Shown: in pieces, positions 37,518-47,897 of the stretch
Layout of the letters: every line of letters starts with the position of its first letter
Numbering within the stretch: the stretch's first letter is position 1
Origin: an uncultured Lachnospiraceae bacterium
GTDB taxonomy: Bacteria > Bacillota > Clostridia > Lachnospirales > Lachnospiraceae
NCBI GenBank assembly: GCA_946632055.1
Contig: CAMPAR010000004.1
Coordinates: forward strand, 1-64,000
Direction: 5' to 3'
Length of the DNA stretch: 64,000 nt
Translations under genes and position numbers: made by a program
Notes under the pieces: model-generated
Databases searched by the model: none
The model's input: the letters and a program-made list of their open reading frames with translations, nothing else
What the model was told of the DNA's origin: nothing

Positions 37518-39110
37518 TTATATGTAGTATTTCCTGATAAAATACGCCGGGCCGCAGCTCCAGGCATGACAGAAGCTGTTGATGATCAGCGATCCATAGG
37601 GGGAGACGCTGCGGTTCTTCGGGTCATAAGCCTCAAAATAAGTATCCGCACCGTCCGCGATCATCTGTCCCCAGTAGGCCTTCATGTAGGAAAGCGCTTC
37701 CGCCTTCAGGCCGCTCTGAATCAGCGCCGCCACGAAATGGTGGTGGATGTAGGGGGTGATCATCGTATATTCGTTGCCGTCCCGAAGGAGCCGAAGAAGG
37801 ATGTCCTTCGCCGTCTCCTGCTCCACCGCGCCCGCAAGGATCATCCAGATCTGGGAGGCGTAGGAAATCTGCTTCGTCGGCCCGGACACAAAGAAGCGCT
37901 TCTCCGGATCCCAGAGCTTCCGAATGGCGCCTTCCGTGCATTTTTCAATGCTCCCTGCCAGTTCTTCCGCCTTCTCCCGGTCGCCGAGGATTTCCGCGAT
38001 TTTCTTTGCCTGCTTCAGCGTGTAGATCAGCACGCCCTGCCCCGATGCCTGCTTGTCCAACTCGTGGTTCCAGTCGATGAAGCACCAGTTCCGGCCGTCG
38101 TTCAGGTATACCCCGTCCTCGTCCGTCTGCTCAAGCCCGAGCTCTTCCTGATGATACGCGACCGGCGCAAGCTCCTTCAGGGTACCGAGATCCTTCGATG
38201 CCTCATAGTAGTCCAGCAGGATCGAGGTGAAAAACAAGCCGTAGTCATACATGCTGGTATCGTCAATCTGCAGCTTCGGTTCCGTGAAAAGACAGGCGCC
38301 GACGTGATCTTCATTCTGCAGAAGTCCGGCAAAAAGATAGAGGCAGCGTTTCACGAGGTCGTAATTTCGGAAGGTCAGGTAGTTCACCTGTGCCTGCAGC
38401 CTCAGATCTCCGATCCAGAGCCTGCGGTCGCGCTTCGGGCCGTCCTCAAAGACGTCCTGCATACAGTCCTCGAGCGTTTTCACGCCGACCTTGTCGAGCA
38501 GCACAAGCGCCGGATCCGTGCCCTCCGGAAGCGGCAGGAGCCTGTCCCGGTCCGCCGAGGTCACGGTTTCGCAGCTGACGTCCTCGATCACCAGATCGTA
38601 TTTCGGCGAGGTGTCCTTCACCAGCACCTCCATATAGCGGAAGGCATAGCGCCGCGGCAAATGCACCTCTGCCGGAAGCACGTCGACGTGAAGAACCTCC
38701 TCCTGAATCCAGCTCGAGGAAATCGAGCCGTCATAGCTTTCGGAATCGAGCCCGATCTCATAGGGCATCTCCCCGAACTTCAGGCGGAAGTACGCGGGCG
38801 CATCCGGCGGCGAGCCCGCGGAGGAAAGCTTCAGCGTCACATAGCCGACACAGTGATCGCCAAAGTCGTAAATGACGGAATTTCCTTTACGGAGGCGGGG
38901 CTTCAGGGACAGCGTCCCGTCCGCCTCCTGCCGGATATCCTCCTGCACCTCCGCCTGATAAAGCCCCCGGTCTTCCGCGAGCCGGACCGTCCGCAGCGGC
39001 CGGATCGTCTTCCGGATGAGCTCCGGCTTCAGCGCTTCCGCCTTCGCCACAAAGGCCGCATTCACATGCTGTTCAAAGTTTTCAATACTGTTCATCATGA
39101 TCTTCGGCAT
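37518..39110 (-). CDS. Alpha-L-rhamnosidase-like six-hairpin glycosidase
   Basis: FEDGPKRDRRLWIGDLRLQAQVNYLTF; ADTYFEAYDPKN; SFCHAWSCGPAYFI. Confidence 0.82.
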   Translation of the reverse strand: MPKIMMNSIENFEQHVNAAFVAKAEALKPELIRKTIRPLRTVRLAEDRGLYQAEVQEDIRQEADGTLSLKPRLRKGNSVIYDFGDHCVGYVTLKLSSAGSPPDAPAYFRLKFGEMPYEIGLDSESYDGSISSSWIQEEVLHVDVLPAEVHLPRRYAFRYMEVLVKDTSPKYDLVIEDVSCETVTSADRDRLLPLPEGTDPALVLLDKVGVKTLEDCMQDVFEDGPKRDRRLWIGDLRLQAQVNYLTFRNYDLVKRCLYLFAGLLQNEDHVGACLFTEPKLQIDDTSMYDYGLFFTSILLDYYEASKDLGTLKELAPVAYHQEELGLEQTDEDGVYLNDGRNWCFIDWNHELDKQASGQGVLIYTLKQAKKIAEILGDREKAEELAGSIEKCTEGAIRKLWDPEKRFFVSGPTKQISYASQIWMILAGAVEQETAKDILLRLLRDGNEYTMITPYIHHHFVAALIQSGLKAEALSYMKAYWGQMIADGADTYFEAYDPKNRSVSPYGSLIINSFCHAWSCGPAYFIRKYYI

Positions 39111-39181
39111 CCCTGATTTCCTCCGTCAGTCTTTGTCCGCGCCTTCCCTGACATTTTTTGAACGCGCAGGCATGCGTGTTC

Positions 39182-39224
39182 GAACGGTTTATGAGTCTGA
39201 TATCATCATATCAGAAATCCGTTC
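39182..39224. promoter_or_regulatory. Inverted repeat upstream of 37518-39110
   Basis: GAACGG...TCTGATAT-CATC-ATATCAGA...CCGTTC. Confidence 0.55.
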
Positions 39225-39241
39225 TGTCGTCTATGTAAAGA

Positions 39242-40849
39242 TTACTGTTTTTCTTCTGTAAAGAGAATTCCGTGACGGTCTTTCTTCTCTTCTTTCTTAA
39301 ATGACGGAGCCGCTCCGTACTTCTCTTCGAAGGAAAGAAGCTTTGCGTCAAACTTCCCGCTCTTCAGCATCGATATGCTGCCGAAAGCATAGGTTTCCTG
39401 TCCGTCTGTCGTAAAAGGCTTCCATTCTTCCGTGAGCTTATCATGGTTCGGATCTCCGCTCGCCGCAAAGGCCGCCCATGCGCCGGCCATTTCATCCTGC
39501 AGACGCTCCGTAACGCCCGGAATCACCATACCCTCGACATTCAGCGCGTTGTGGAAAACAAAATGCAGGTCCGTGTTGTGACCGAGCATGATGCCGCCGA
39601 GGTAGGGCTGCTCGAAGGTCATAACATAGCTGTAGCAGGGGGCGCCGCCCTGGGACGCTTTCTTTGCCAGAAACTCCACAACGGCCGGCCGCACCGAGAG
39701 ATCCACAGACGCCGCATAAGCGTCGTTCACCTCCGGATAGGCTTCATGATACGCCGCCTTTACCGCCGCAGCGTCATCCCCGAAGCGCTGCGAAATAACT
39801 GACAGCTTCTTTTCATCAGACCACTTTGATTTATCACCGATCGGAGACGGAACGAATTCCGTCACAATGCTGCCGCAGATCACAGGGATATCCTTCACTT
39901 CATCCCGGAAACCGCAGCTCATCGGATCGCCAAGGAAAACCTCGCCGTCCGGCGAAGGCGCCCAGGGCGCCATAATTCTCGGAAATCCGAGTTCGTCAAG
40001 CGCCTGCATAACTCCGGAAGCCAGGCGGTTGAAATCCATATCGTCAATCTCATGGACCGTTTCCCGGGTAAGTCCCAGATTTTTCAGGACGAGCGGTGCC
40101 ATTTCCTTCATCTTCGGATTGCCCAGACCTTTTTTAAAGACGCCGCTCTGGACGATCGCCCGGTGATAGAGCCCGTCCGCAGAGGGCATGCCCATCAGCG
40201 TGCAGACCTTCCCCCCGCCGCCCGACTGGCCGTAAATCGTTACATTTCCCGGGTCGCCGCCGAATGCCGGAATATTGTCGCGGACCCACTTCAGGGCTTC
40301 CACGAGGTCGAGAACGCCGAGGTTTGCGGAGTGCTTATATTCCTCGCCGTAATCGGAAAGATCCAGGAAACCGAGCATATTCAGACGATGATTGACGGTT
40401 ACGACGACCACGTCATACAGATCCGCCATGCTGTAGCCCTCATAGGAATACAGGTGCGTCGCCGAGCCCCCGGCAAATCCGCCGCCATGGAACCAGACCA
40501 TGACCGGCTTCTTCGCATCTGGGTCCAGAGACTTCGTCCAGACATTCAGGTTCAGAACATCCTCGGACATGTTCCAGACCCGCTGCGGAAGGATCAGTTC
40601 GAATGGATCCTTCTTGCCCTCTCTTGAATAAGACATCTCCGCGCAGCCGCAGCCGTAATCATGGGCCCGTTTCAGGCCCTCCCAGGCCGCCGTCGGCACC
40701 GCTTCATGGAAGCGCTTCGCATGCGCGTAATCGATGCCGTGGAAGCAGAAGACATCGTTGTCCTTGTAGCCGTGGATTTTCCCCTTCGGAGTGTCAGCGA
40801 CCGGGTAATCTTCGGTACAGATAAAGTTTTTGGTTATGTGAAATGACAT
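39242..40849 (-). CDS. Carboxylesterase/lipase family protein
   Basis: PVMVWFHGGGFAGGSA; GGDPGNVTIYGQSGGGGKV. Confidence 0.92.
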   Translation of the reverse strand: MSFHITKNFICTEDYPVADTPKGKIHGYKDNDVFCFHGIDYAHAKRFHEAVPTAAWEGLKRAHDYGCGCAEMSYSREGKKDPFELILPQRVWNMSEDVLNLNVWTKSLDPDAKKPVMVWFHGGGFAGGSATHLYSYEGYSMADLYDVVVVTVNHRLNMLGFLDLSDYGEEYKHSANLGVLDLVEALKWVRDNIPAFGGDPGNVTIYGQSGGGGKVCTLMGMPSADGLYHRAIVQSGVFKKGLGNPKMKEMAPLVLKNLGLTRETVHEIDDMDFNRLASGVMQALDELGFPRIMAPWAPSPDGEVFLGDPMSCGFRDEVKDIPVICGSIVTEFVPSPIGDKSKWSDEKKLSVISQRFGDDAAAVKAAYHEAYPEVNDAYAASVDLSVRPAVVEFLAKKASQGGAPCYSYVMTFEQPYLGGIMLGHNTDLHFVFHNALNVEGMVIPGVTERLQDEMAGAWAAFAASGDPNHDKLTEEWKPFTTDGQETYAFGSISMLKSGKFDAKLLSFEEKYGAAPSFKKEEKKDRHGILFTEEKQ

Positions 40850-40870
40850 CGGTTTACCTCCTTATTATGC

Positions 40871-42496
40871 TTATAGTTCCATCGCCTTCCGGTACGGCGC
40901 CGTCGGGTCGCTTTCCACATGGCAGGGGGTGTCAATCACCATCACCTGCTGTTCGCTTTCCGTGAAGGCCGGCCAAGAAAGTTCCTCCGTATCCGGGCTT
41001 CCGTTCCGGATAAAGGCGGCCCAGGCGTGCGCCATGTCCTTTGACACCTGCTCGCACTCAAGATACGGCACGATCCGCATCTGCAACGGCAGATCCGCCG
41101 TATGCCAGGCGTAGCGGTGCTCCGGGAAGCGAGGATGCGGCGCGTCAAAAGACACGAGATAGTTGTAAACCGCGCCGGCGTGCTTCTTCGCCTTTGCAAG
41201 CGCCTGCAGATAGGCGTTCGCCCCGAGGAAGGAGCCCATCGACTGGATGTTATAGAGAAGGTGCTGCGGATCGACATGCTTCTTATCCGCTGAACGGAAG
41301 ACTTCTATCAGCTCATCAACATTTTCAGGCGTAATACCGGCTGCTTCCCCGAGCCCTCCGCGCCGCTTCTTCGGGCGCGGTGCCCAGAGCTTTTTACCGT
41401 TCTCATCAACCGTCTCAATCAGGTCGTTTTCGTCCTCTTCTTCCGCTTTCTTCGCCTCATAATAAGGCGAGAGAAGATCGGTTTTCAGGTCCTCCCAGCT
41501 GTATTTTTGCTTCGGATCGGCAAAGGCCGCGACCTCATCCTCCGACGCGCCGACCAGAAGGGGTTTAGCGGGGTCGATTTCGACATATTCGCCCTCCGGA
41601 TTATACATCAGGTTGATATCATCCGCGCAGGGCGAAAAGCCCATGCCCGGAATGTCTGCCTTCACAGAGGCTTCGAGAATGACGCTTGCAGGGAGATCGA
41701 AAAGCTTCCGCCAGTCTGATTCCTCAATTCCGAGATACCGGAGCACGGCCCTGGTATTCTCTGTCGCCTGCTCCTTGCTGATCGTCCCCGGCGCGCCCGA
41801 ACCGGACTCGACGATCGCCGCGCGGAACAGGTTCTTCGCCTTCGGCATCGCAAGCAGGCTGTTGACCTTTCCGCCGCCGCCAGATTCGCCCATGATCGTG
41901 ACCTTCTCCGGGGCTCCGCCGAAGGCCGCAATATTTTCCCGCACCCACTCAAGCGCGAGCACGATATCCGTCATGCCGCACATGCCGGATTCTTTATAGT
42001 CATCGGAAAAGGCGCCGAGATGCAGCGCTCCGAAGATATTCAGCCGGTGATTGACGCCGACGACCACGAGGTCTTCTTCCCGGACCCAGTCGTCCGCGCC
42101 GAGCACGAGCGTGCCGGAGCCGGACGCAAAACCGCCGCCGTGCAGGTACACGAGAACCGGCCGCTTCTTTGCGTCAATGCCGGGCGTCAGTACATTCAGA
42201 ACGAGGCAGTTTTCGCTCTGAACCTCATCCTCGCAGCCGAATTTCTCCGGCTGTCTTCCGGAAAAGTACACGCCGAAATCTCCGGAACCGGAGATGGATG
42301 TTCCATACTGGATCGCAATCGGTCCGTTCTTCGTACAGTCACGGACGCCTTCCCAGTCTCGTGCCGGAGCCGCCTTCGACCAGCGCTTCGCGCCGGAAAC
42401 ATCGTCACCATATGGAATTCCGCGAAAAACCGCCACATCGTTCCGCCAGGTGCCGACAATCTTTCCATGCGTTGTTGTAACAATCGGATAATTCAT
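40871..42496 (-). CDS. Carboxylesterase family protein
   Basis: PVLVYLHGGGFASGSGTL; GGAPEKVTIMGESGGGGKVNSLL. Confidence 0.92.
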   Translation of the reverse strand: MNYPIVTTTHGKIVGTWRNDVAVFRGIPYGDDVSGAKRWSKAAPARDWEGVRDCTKNGPIAIQYGTSISGSGDFGVYFSGRQPEKFGCEDEVQSENCLVLNVLTPGIDAKKRPVLVYLHGGGFASGSGTLVLGADDWVREEDLVVVGVNHRLNIFGALHLGAFSDDYKESGMCGMTDIVLALEWVRENIAAFGGAPEKVTIMGESGGGGKVNSLLAMPKAKNLFRAAIVESGSGAPGTISKEQATENTRAVLRYLGIEESDWRKLFDLPASVILEASVKADIPGMGFSPCADDINLMYNPEGEYVEIDPAKPLLVGASEDEVAAFADPKQKYSWEDLKTDLLSPYYEAKKAEEEDENDLIETVDENGKKLWAPRPKKRRGGLGEAAGITPENVDELIEVFRSADKKHVDPQHLLYNIQSMGSFLGANAYLQALAKAKKHAGAVYNYLVSFDAPHPRFPEHRYAWHTADLPLQMRIVPYLECEQVSKDMAHAWAAFIRNGSPDTEELSWPAFTESEQQVMVIDTPCHVESDPTAPYRKAMEL

Positions 42497-42506
42497 TCTG
42501 TCCTCC

Positions 42507-44057
42507 TTAGTGTCTGTCGAGCCGGAACCATACGGCTTGGGGCGTCATGCCGATGCCAAGCACATTTCGCTCGTCGCCATTCAGGATGCGTCCTTCCACC
42601 AGTTTCCCGTTCTCCAGTAAAAGCTCATGTTTGTCCTGCATAAATACCGTTCCCTGTCCGCCTTTTACTTCTCCCGGCGCGAGAGATATATTCGTGCCCA
42701 CAAGAAGGAAGGAGCCGTCTTCGTTCTGCATCAGAAAACCGCCGGACGGGGCAGGCGCGCTCTGCGGAAGTGCTTCCGGAGGCATACCGGGTATCGTACC
42801 GCGGGAGCCCGCGTTATAGGTGATCCGGAACGAATATCCGCCCATTTCAAGGCCGCCCATAAAGTCCTGCGGGCCTTTCATAAAGCCGTGAATCCGTCCC
42901 GCCGCATGAGCCTTTCGAATCTCAGGCCACAGGATCTGAAGAAAGCTGTAGGCTCTTGCGAGATTCGGCCCGCAGAGCGGCTGATTCATCGCGCCGACGC
43001 CCTGGGAGGCATAATCAAGATCCGAAAGTGTCGCAAAGCTCTGTTCGATGCCGAAGGGATTGAAGCCGATCAGATTGTGCTCGCCTGCAGCGTACAGGAC
43101 CTTCGCCGGGCAGTCGGGGCCGCAGCCGGTCTCCGGGATAAAGAGCGGATTGTCGTCATGGTCAAAGCGCGACGCGACCGCCTTGAAGTCCGGCACATAG
43201 ATATCCGGGCTGAAGAAATCAATCGACGGTACCAGCGGAATCCACAGATCATGCGCGTGCGCATCCGGTCCGCCTGCCGGGCTGAAGCCCATATCGGCCG
43301 TTCCGGCGACGCAGTTCATAAACATCGGCAGATTGTATGCCGCTTTTCCGGAAGACGCGATTTCCTCAAGATCCTTCGCATAGTAATAGGTCATAAAGGC
43401 ATCACAGGCGCGGCTGCCGAAAGCCTCTTTCCAGCTGCCGGATTTACCGGTGAGCGCCGTGAGATCCTCCGGTACGCCGAGTTCGTACTTTTCATTCGCC
43501 GCATCGGAGAAGTCTCTTGCATGACCCCAGATTCCGATCTCGTTCTCGACCTGAATGAGGATCACCGTATGCTCTTCGCCATCCACTTCCTCAAGGTGCT
43601 CCATCAGTTTCACAAAGGCCTTCCTGTCCAGTTCCACAACCGCTTCGCAGAAGGGAGAAATTGTCTTGATCGGAATACCGTTTTCATCCTTCGCGAGGAA
43701 GTAAGCTTCATGATCCTGCTTGAGCCAGAGCGGCACGTATTCGGAAGCGCCGTTTTTCCAGATTCCGAACCACAGAAGTCCGAGGCGCACGCCTTCACGG
43801 CGCGCCTGATCGATCACGCCGTCGATCAGTGTAAAGTCATACTTTCCTTTTTCCGGCTCGAGGCACTCCCAGTAGGCCGGGGTCAGATAGAAGTTTCCTC
43901 CAAGTCCCCGAAGCGCCGGCCAGACAAATTCATCCATGTACTTCAGACTTGAACCCGAAGAATTGTGAAGCTCGCCGCCGAGGGCGAGGAAGGGTTTCCC
44001 GTCGACAACGAGGAAGCGTCCCGCTTCGTCGCGTCCGATTGTGGGCATTACTGACAT
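42507..44057 (-). CDS. GH35-like beta-galactosidase family protein
   Basis: FLALGGELHNSSGSSLKYMDEFVWPALRGLGGNFYLTPAYWECLEPEKGKYDFTLID; ILIQVENEIG. ATG at 44057 after AGGAGG. Confidence 0.85.
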   Translation of the reverse strand: MSVMPTIGRDEAGRFLVVDGKPFLALGGELHNSSGSSLKYMDEFVWPALRGLGGNFYLTPAYWECLEPEKGKYDFTLIDGVIDQARREGVRLGLLWFGIWKNGASEYVPLWLKQDHEAYFLAKDENGIPIKTISPFCEAVVELDRKAFVKLMEHLEEVDGEEHTVILIQVENEIGIWGHARDFSDAANEKYELGVPEDLTALTGKSGSWKEAFGSRACDAFMTYYYAKDLEEIASSGKAAYNLPMFMNCVAGTADMGFSPAGGPDAHAHDLWIPLVPSIDFFSPDIYVPDFKAVASRFDHDDNPLFIPETGCGPDCPAKVLYAAGEHNLIGFNPFGIEQSFATLSDLDYASQGVGAMNQPLCGPNLARAYSFLQILWPEIRKAHAAGRIHGFMKGPQDFMGGLEMGGYSFRITYNAGSRGTIPGMPPEALPQSAPAPSGGFLMQNEDGSFLLVGTNISLAPGEVKGGQGTVFMQDKHELLLENGKLVEGRILNGDERNVLGIGMTPQAVWFRLDRH

Positions 44058-44071
44058 ACTTTTTCCTCCTG

Positions 44072-45805
44072 TCAATTTAAAAATTCCAGACACTCAATCA
44101 CAAGCTGTCCTGTACATACCGAAATCTTCACATCCGCTTCTTCCGTGGGCTCTATGACGGCGATCTGCGCCGTTCCTTCGCCGCTCTTTGCCGCGGGAAC
44201 CGTCACCGCTCCGCGGGCAGTTCCGTTCACGGACACTTCGATCTGCGCATTCGACAGGGCATGATAATGAAGAACAACCGGGCAGTCGGTCTTCACATCG
44301 CGAATAGTATAGGTCACATACTCTCCTCCCCGCAGCTGCAGCTCGAGCTCGGAAAGCGCCGATCTTCTCGGCCCCGGCGCCGGCGGTCCGAAATGCGCGG
44401 ACGGAGGCGTCAGGCCATCCCGGAGCTGAAGCCTTGTGCCATCTGCAATCCGATACTTCCAGGCATTGCCTTCAAATACTTCTCCCGAAGCACTGCCCTC
44501 TTCATTCCCGGCGGCAAAGACACTCGAAAAGCTCCCGTCTCCCGGTGCGCCCGGCTTATAGCCTGCCGCCGGAAGCGTAATCCCCTGCTGATGCAGGGTA
44601 TAACGTGCGCGTTCTTCATCGCATGTGCAGTTTTCAATCTTCAGGTTCTCGAGCATTTCATCAAAGATCGCGATCGACTCCGCGTAGGAAGGCCGCGCCG
44701 CACCGTCCTTAATGTAGGCATATACCCGGTCCCAGCCCGACGGAAGCCGGTAGGTCCAGAGGTTGATGCCGTCGGCGTCTTTTCCCTCGCAGGCCTTCCA
44801 GGACCACTGGTTGAAGCCGATCCCGTAATACGCCAGCATGTCGTAAAAGACGGCCATTTCCGGATTCCCGGAGCGCCCCTCACCGTACCAGACAGGCACA
44901 TTCAGTTCCTTGCTGACTGCCAGCACATGCATGATTCCGGCAGTGTCTCCGTCGAAACCATACTGATGCATATGAATGCACCAGTTATGGCACTCCGGAT
45001 CATAGTCGTGGTCGAAAATCGAGAGATCCGACGCGCAGGCCGCGCCTTCAAGAGTCAGGAGGTGGTTTCGGTCAATCAAGCGGATCCTCCTGATCACGGC
45101 GTCATAGAATTCCGCCAGTTTATCCTTATATTTCATCAGCGGCGCCGGTCCGAGCGGCTCGTTCATGAGATCGTATCCGCCGACGATCCAGCGGTCCTTA
45201 TAGCGCTCCGCGAGTTTCTCCCAGATCACGATGCCCCGCTCGAAGCTCTCCGGTTCTGTGAAGAAATGTGCCTGGTTGTCCAGTCCGTCATCGCACAGAA
45301 GTCCTGTCTGTCCGCCGGGGAAGGCGTGCAGGTCCAGGATCGCGTAGATTCTGTACTTCTCGCACCAGTCCAGCACCTCGTCAAGATGTGCTAAAGTGTC
45401 CTCTCTCCACTGGTATCCGGGCTCCTCCTTCAGAATCAGCCGTGCCGACATCGGAAGGCGCACCGAATTGAAGCCAAGCTCCGCCATTTTCCGGATATCC
45501 TCTTCCTGCAGATAGCTCTTCATCCAGCGGATCCAGTATGCATCCGCATAGCTTCTTCCGCAGAGCTCTGCGATTGTCTGATCCATGGACCTTCCTCGGT
45601 CCATGCGGTCCGGGAGGATAAGGCCCCCTCCCATCATCATCGGTTTCCCGATCGTTAAAGGCGCTCCGATCATGAATCCCTCCGGATTCATCCAGTTCCC
45701 GACACCCATACCGCGAAGAATCACTTCTTCGCCTCTGCCGTTATACAGTCTTCGGCCGTCCGCATGGAGAAAGCCCCTGACGCATTCGTTCGTATATTTA
45801 CTCAT
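44072..45805 (-). CDS. GH5 (cellulase family) glycoside hydrolase
   Basis: EVILRGMGVGNWMNPEGFM; LGFNSVRLPMSARLIL; YAILDLHAFPGGQ; GGYDLMNEPLGP. Confidence 0.9.
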   Translation of the reverse strand: MSKYTNECVRGFLHADGRRLYNGRGEEVILRGMGVGNWMNPEGFMIGAPLTIGKPMMMGGGLILPDRMDRGRSMDQTIAELCGRSYADAYWIRWMKSYLQEEDIRKMAELGFNSVRLPMSARLILKEEPGYQWREDTLAHLDEVLDWCEKYRIYAILDLHAFPGGQTGLLCDDGLDNQAHFFTEPESFERGIVIWEKLAERYKDRWIVGGYDLMNEPLGPAPLMKYKDKLAEFYDAVIRRIRLIDRNHLLTLEGAACASDLSIFDHDYDPECHNWCIHMHQYGFDGDTAGIMHVLAVSKELNVPVWYGEGRSGNPEMAVFYDMLAYYGIGFNQWSWKACEGKDADGINLWTYRLPSGWDRVYAYIKDGAARPSYAESIAIFDEMLENLKIENCTCDEERARYTLHQQGITLPAAGYKPGAPGDGSFSSVFAAGNEEGSASGEVFEGNAWKYRIADGTRLQLRDGLTPPSAHFGPPAPGPRRSALSELELQLRGGEYVTYTIRDVKTDCPVVLHYHALSNAQIEVSVNGTARGAVTVPAAKSGEGTAQIAVIEPTEEADVKISVCTGQLVIECLEFLN

Positions 45806-45967
45806 ACGGTTTTCCTTTCAAAAAGCGGACACCGTGCCCCGAAAAACATTTTTCGAAAGCTCCGGTGCCCGCCTGGTCTGTCTGCTCTATACTGTAACTC
45901 TGTGCCGCGTCCCGTCCGAAACACTCTGCATTTCCTGTGCCGGGAGGCGATTTCCTTCAGAATGAGA

Positions 45968-46852
45968 TCAGCCCTTGACACCGCCGACGACGATACCCTT
46001 GACGAAGTACTTCTGTACGAAGGGATATATCGCAAAGATCGGGAGGATACCGATCACGGCGATCGCCATTCGGACGGAAGCCGAAGGCAGATTCATCTGA
46101 TTTGCATGCTGCTGCATCTGCGTATTGTTCTGAAGGAACTGAATATTGGTCATGATATCATTCAGAAGCGCCTGGATACTGTACAGGTTCTTCTGTGTTA
46201 CAAAGTAAATACTGTTCGTCCAGTCGTTCCAGAAGCCGAGTCCGGTCATAAGACCGATGGTCGCGAGCATCGGCTTCGACAGCGGAAGCATGATCCGGAA
46301 AAGAATTCCGTACTCCCGCGCTCCGTCGATTCTTGCCGCTTCGACAAGCTCATTCGGAATTGAGGCCGTGAAATAGGAACGCATCATGATGATGTTGAAT
46401 GCACCCAGAAGCTTCCATGGAATAATCAGCGCCCAGAAGGTATTCTTCAGATGCAGGAAATTCGCGTACATCATGTAAGCCGGAATGATACCGCCGTTGA
46501 AAAGCATCGTGAAGAAAACAAAGAAGGCGAAGAAATTTCTTGCCGGCATTTCTCTTCTGGAAAGAGGGTACGCAAAGAGCACAGTCAGCATGATATTGCT
46601 GACGGTACCAATGGCCGTCACGAGAAGCGTGATCTTGTACGAGGTCAGGATCTGCGATCCGGAGTTCATCAGATATTTGTAGGCGTCCATGCTGACCTTC
46701 CAGGGCCAGAACCAGTAACCTTTCTGTGTGAGAGCCGCTTCTTCCGTGAATGAAGAGCTGATCAGAAGTACAAACGGCAGTACGCACAGCAGACACAAAA
46801 TGATAAATAACAGATTAAGAATGAACTGTTGTCCTTTATTTTTCTGTACCAT
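45968..46852 (-). CDS. Carbohydrate ABC transporter permease (LplC-like)
   Basis: EAARIDGAREYGILFRIMLPLSKPMLATIGL. Confidence 0.95.
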   Translation of the reverse strand: MVQKNKGQQFILNLLFIILCLLCVLPFVLLISSSFTEEAALTQKGYWFWPWKVSMDAYKYLMNSGSQILTSYKITLLVTAIGTVSNIMLTVLFAYPLSRREMPARNFFAFFVFFTMLFNGGIIPAYMMYANFLHLKNTFWALIIPWKLLGAFNIIMMRSYFTASIPNELVEAARIDGAREYGILFRIMLPLSKPMLATIGLMTGLGFWNDWTNSIYFVTQKNLYSIQALLNDIMTNIQFLQNNTQMQQHANQMNLPSASVRMAIAVIGILPIFAIYPFVQKYFVKGIVVGGVKG

Positions 46853-46863
46853 AATCTGCCTCC

Positions 46864-47793
46864 TTAGAACAGTGCGCTGTCTTTATCCAGCTTGCGCACC
46901 AGGGCATTGACGCCGACCACCATCAGGAAGCCGATGACGGACTGGATAAATCCGATCGCCGAAGAACGTCCGATATCATTGGACTGTGTAATTGCCTTAA
47001 ACACATAGACATCGATTGTATCTGTCACAGAAGCCAGGATTGAGGAATGCATCGGGATCTGATAGAACAGGCCGAAATCCGAGTACATAATGCCGCCGAC
47101 CGACATCAGGAACAGGGTGATTGCCGTGTGCTTCAGACCCGGAAGCGTGACATACAGTGTCTGTTTCCAGGGGCCTGCGCCGTCCAGTGCCGCTGCCTCA
47201 TACTGGGATTCGTCGATACCGACAACCGTCGCGTAGTAGACGATACTGGAGTAACCGAAGCCCTTCCACAGATGCACAAAGGTCAGGATAAAGGGCCAGT
47301 ATTTTTTTACGGAATACCACATGATCGGCGAGCCGCCGGTGGCTTCGATCATTTTATTGAACACGCCGTTCTCAACACTTAAGAAACCATATACCACATA
47401 GGATACGATGACCATCGACATCAGATGCGGAATAATAATCAGAGTCTGATAGACTTTCTTGGCTCCGGCGCTGCGCACCAGATTCAAAAGGATCGCCGTC
47501 GTAATCGCGAAGACCTGGCCAAGTACGATGAAAACAATATTGTAAAGAAGCGTGTTCCGGATATAGGTCAGCATGTTGCTGGACTTGAACAGGAAGGTAA
47601 AGTTGCTGATTCCCGTCCATTCGCTTCTGAAAATGCCAAGCTGGTAATTGTATTTCTTGAACGCAATGATAATGCCCGCCATCGGAATGTAGTTATTGAT
47701 GATGAGATAGATCACGCCTGGCGCAATCATTGTCAGCATCTCGATGGCCATAATTTTCTGGCTGATCTTTATGCCGCCTTTTTTCTTTTTCAT
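46864..47793 (-). CDS. ABC transporter permease (LplB/YtcP-like)
   Basis: YEAAALDGAGPWKQTLYVTLPGLKHTAITLFLM. Confidence 0.95.
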   Translation of the reverse strand: MKKKKGGIKISQKIMAIEMLTMIAPGVIYLIINNYIPMAGIIIAFKKYNYQLGIFRSEWTGISNFTFLFKSSNMLTYIRNTLLYNIVFIVLGQVFAITTAILLNLVRSAGAKKVYQTLIIIPHLMSMVIVSYVVYGFLSVENGVFNKMIEATGGSPIMWYSVKKYWPFILTFVHLWKGFGYSSIVYYATVVGIDESQYEAAALDGAGPWKQTLYVTLPGLKHTAITLFLMSVGGIMYSDFGLFYQIPMHSSILASVTDTIDVYVFKAITQSNDIGRSSAIGFIQSVIGFLMVVGVNALVRKLDKDSALF

Positions 47794-47897
47794 AACAGTC
47801 TCCTTTATGCCGGATTCATTTCGTAAAGAAGAGGCACTGGGAGCTCCCTATGCGGCTTTTTTGCGGAATACAAAGGGAGCCCCCGGATTCGTAATGG

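Noticed and set aside
36879-39116. 745-aa plus-strand ORF
   Set aside because: Antisense to two clear GH78-like genes, basic and low-complexity translation; a by-product of GC-rich codon usage.
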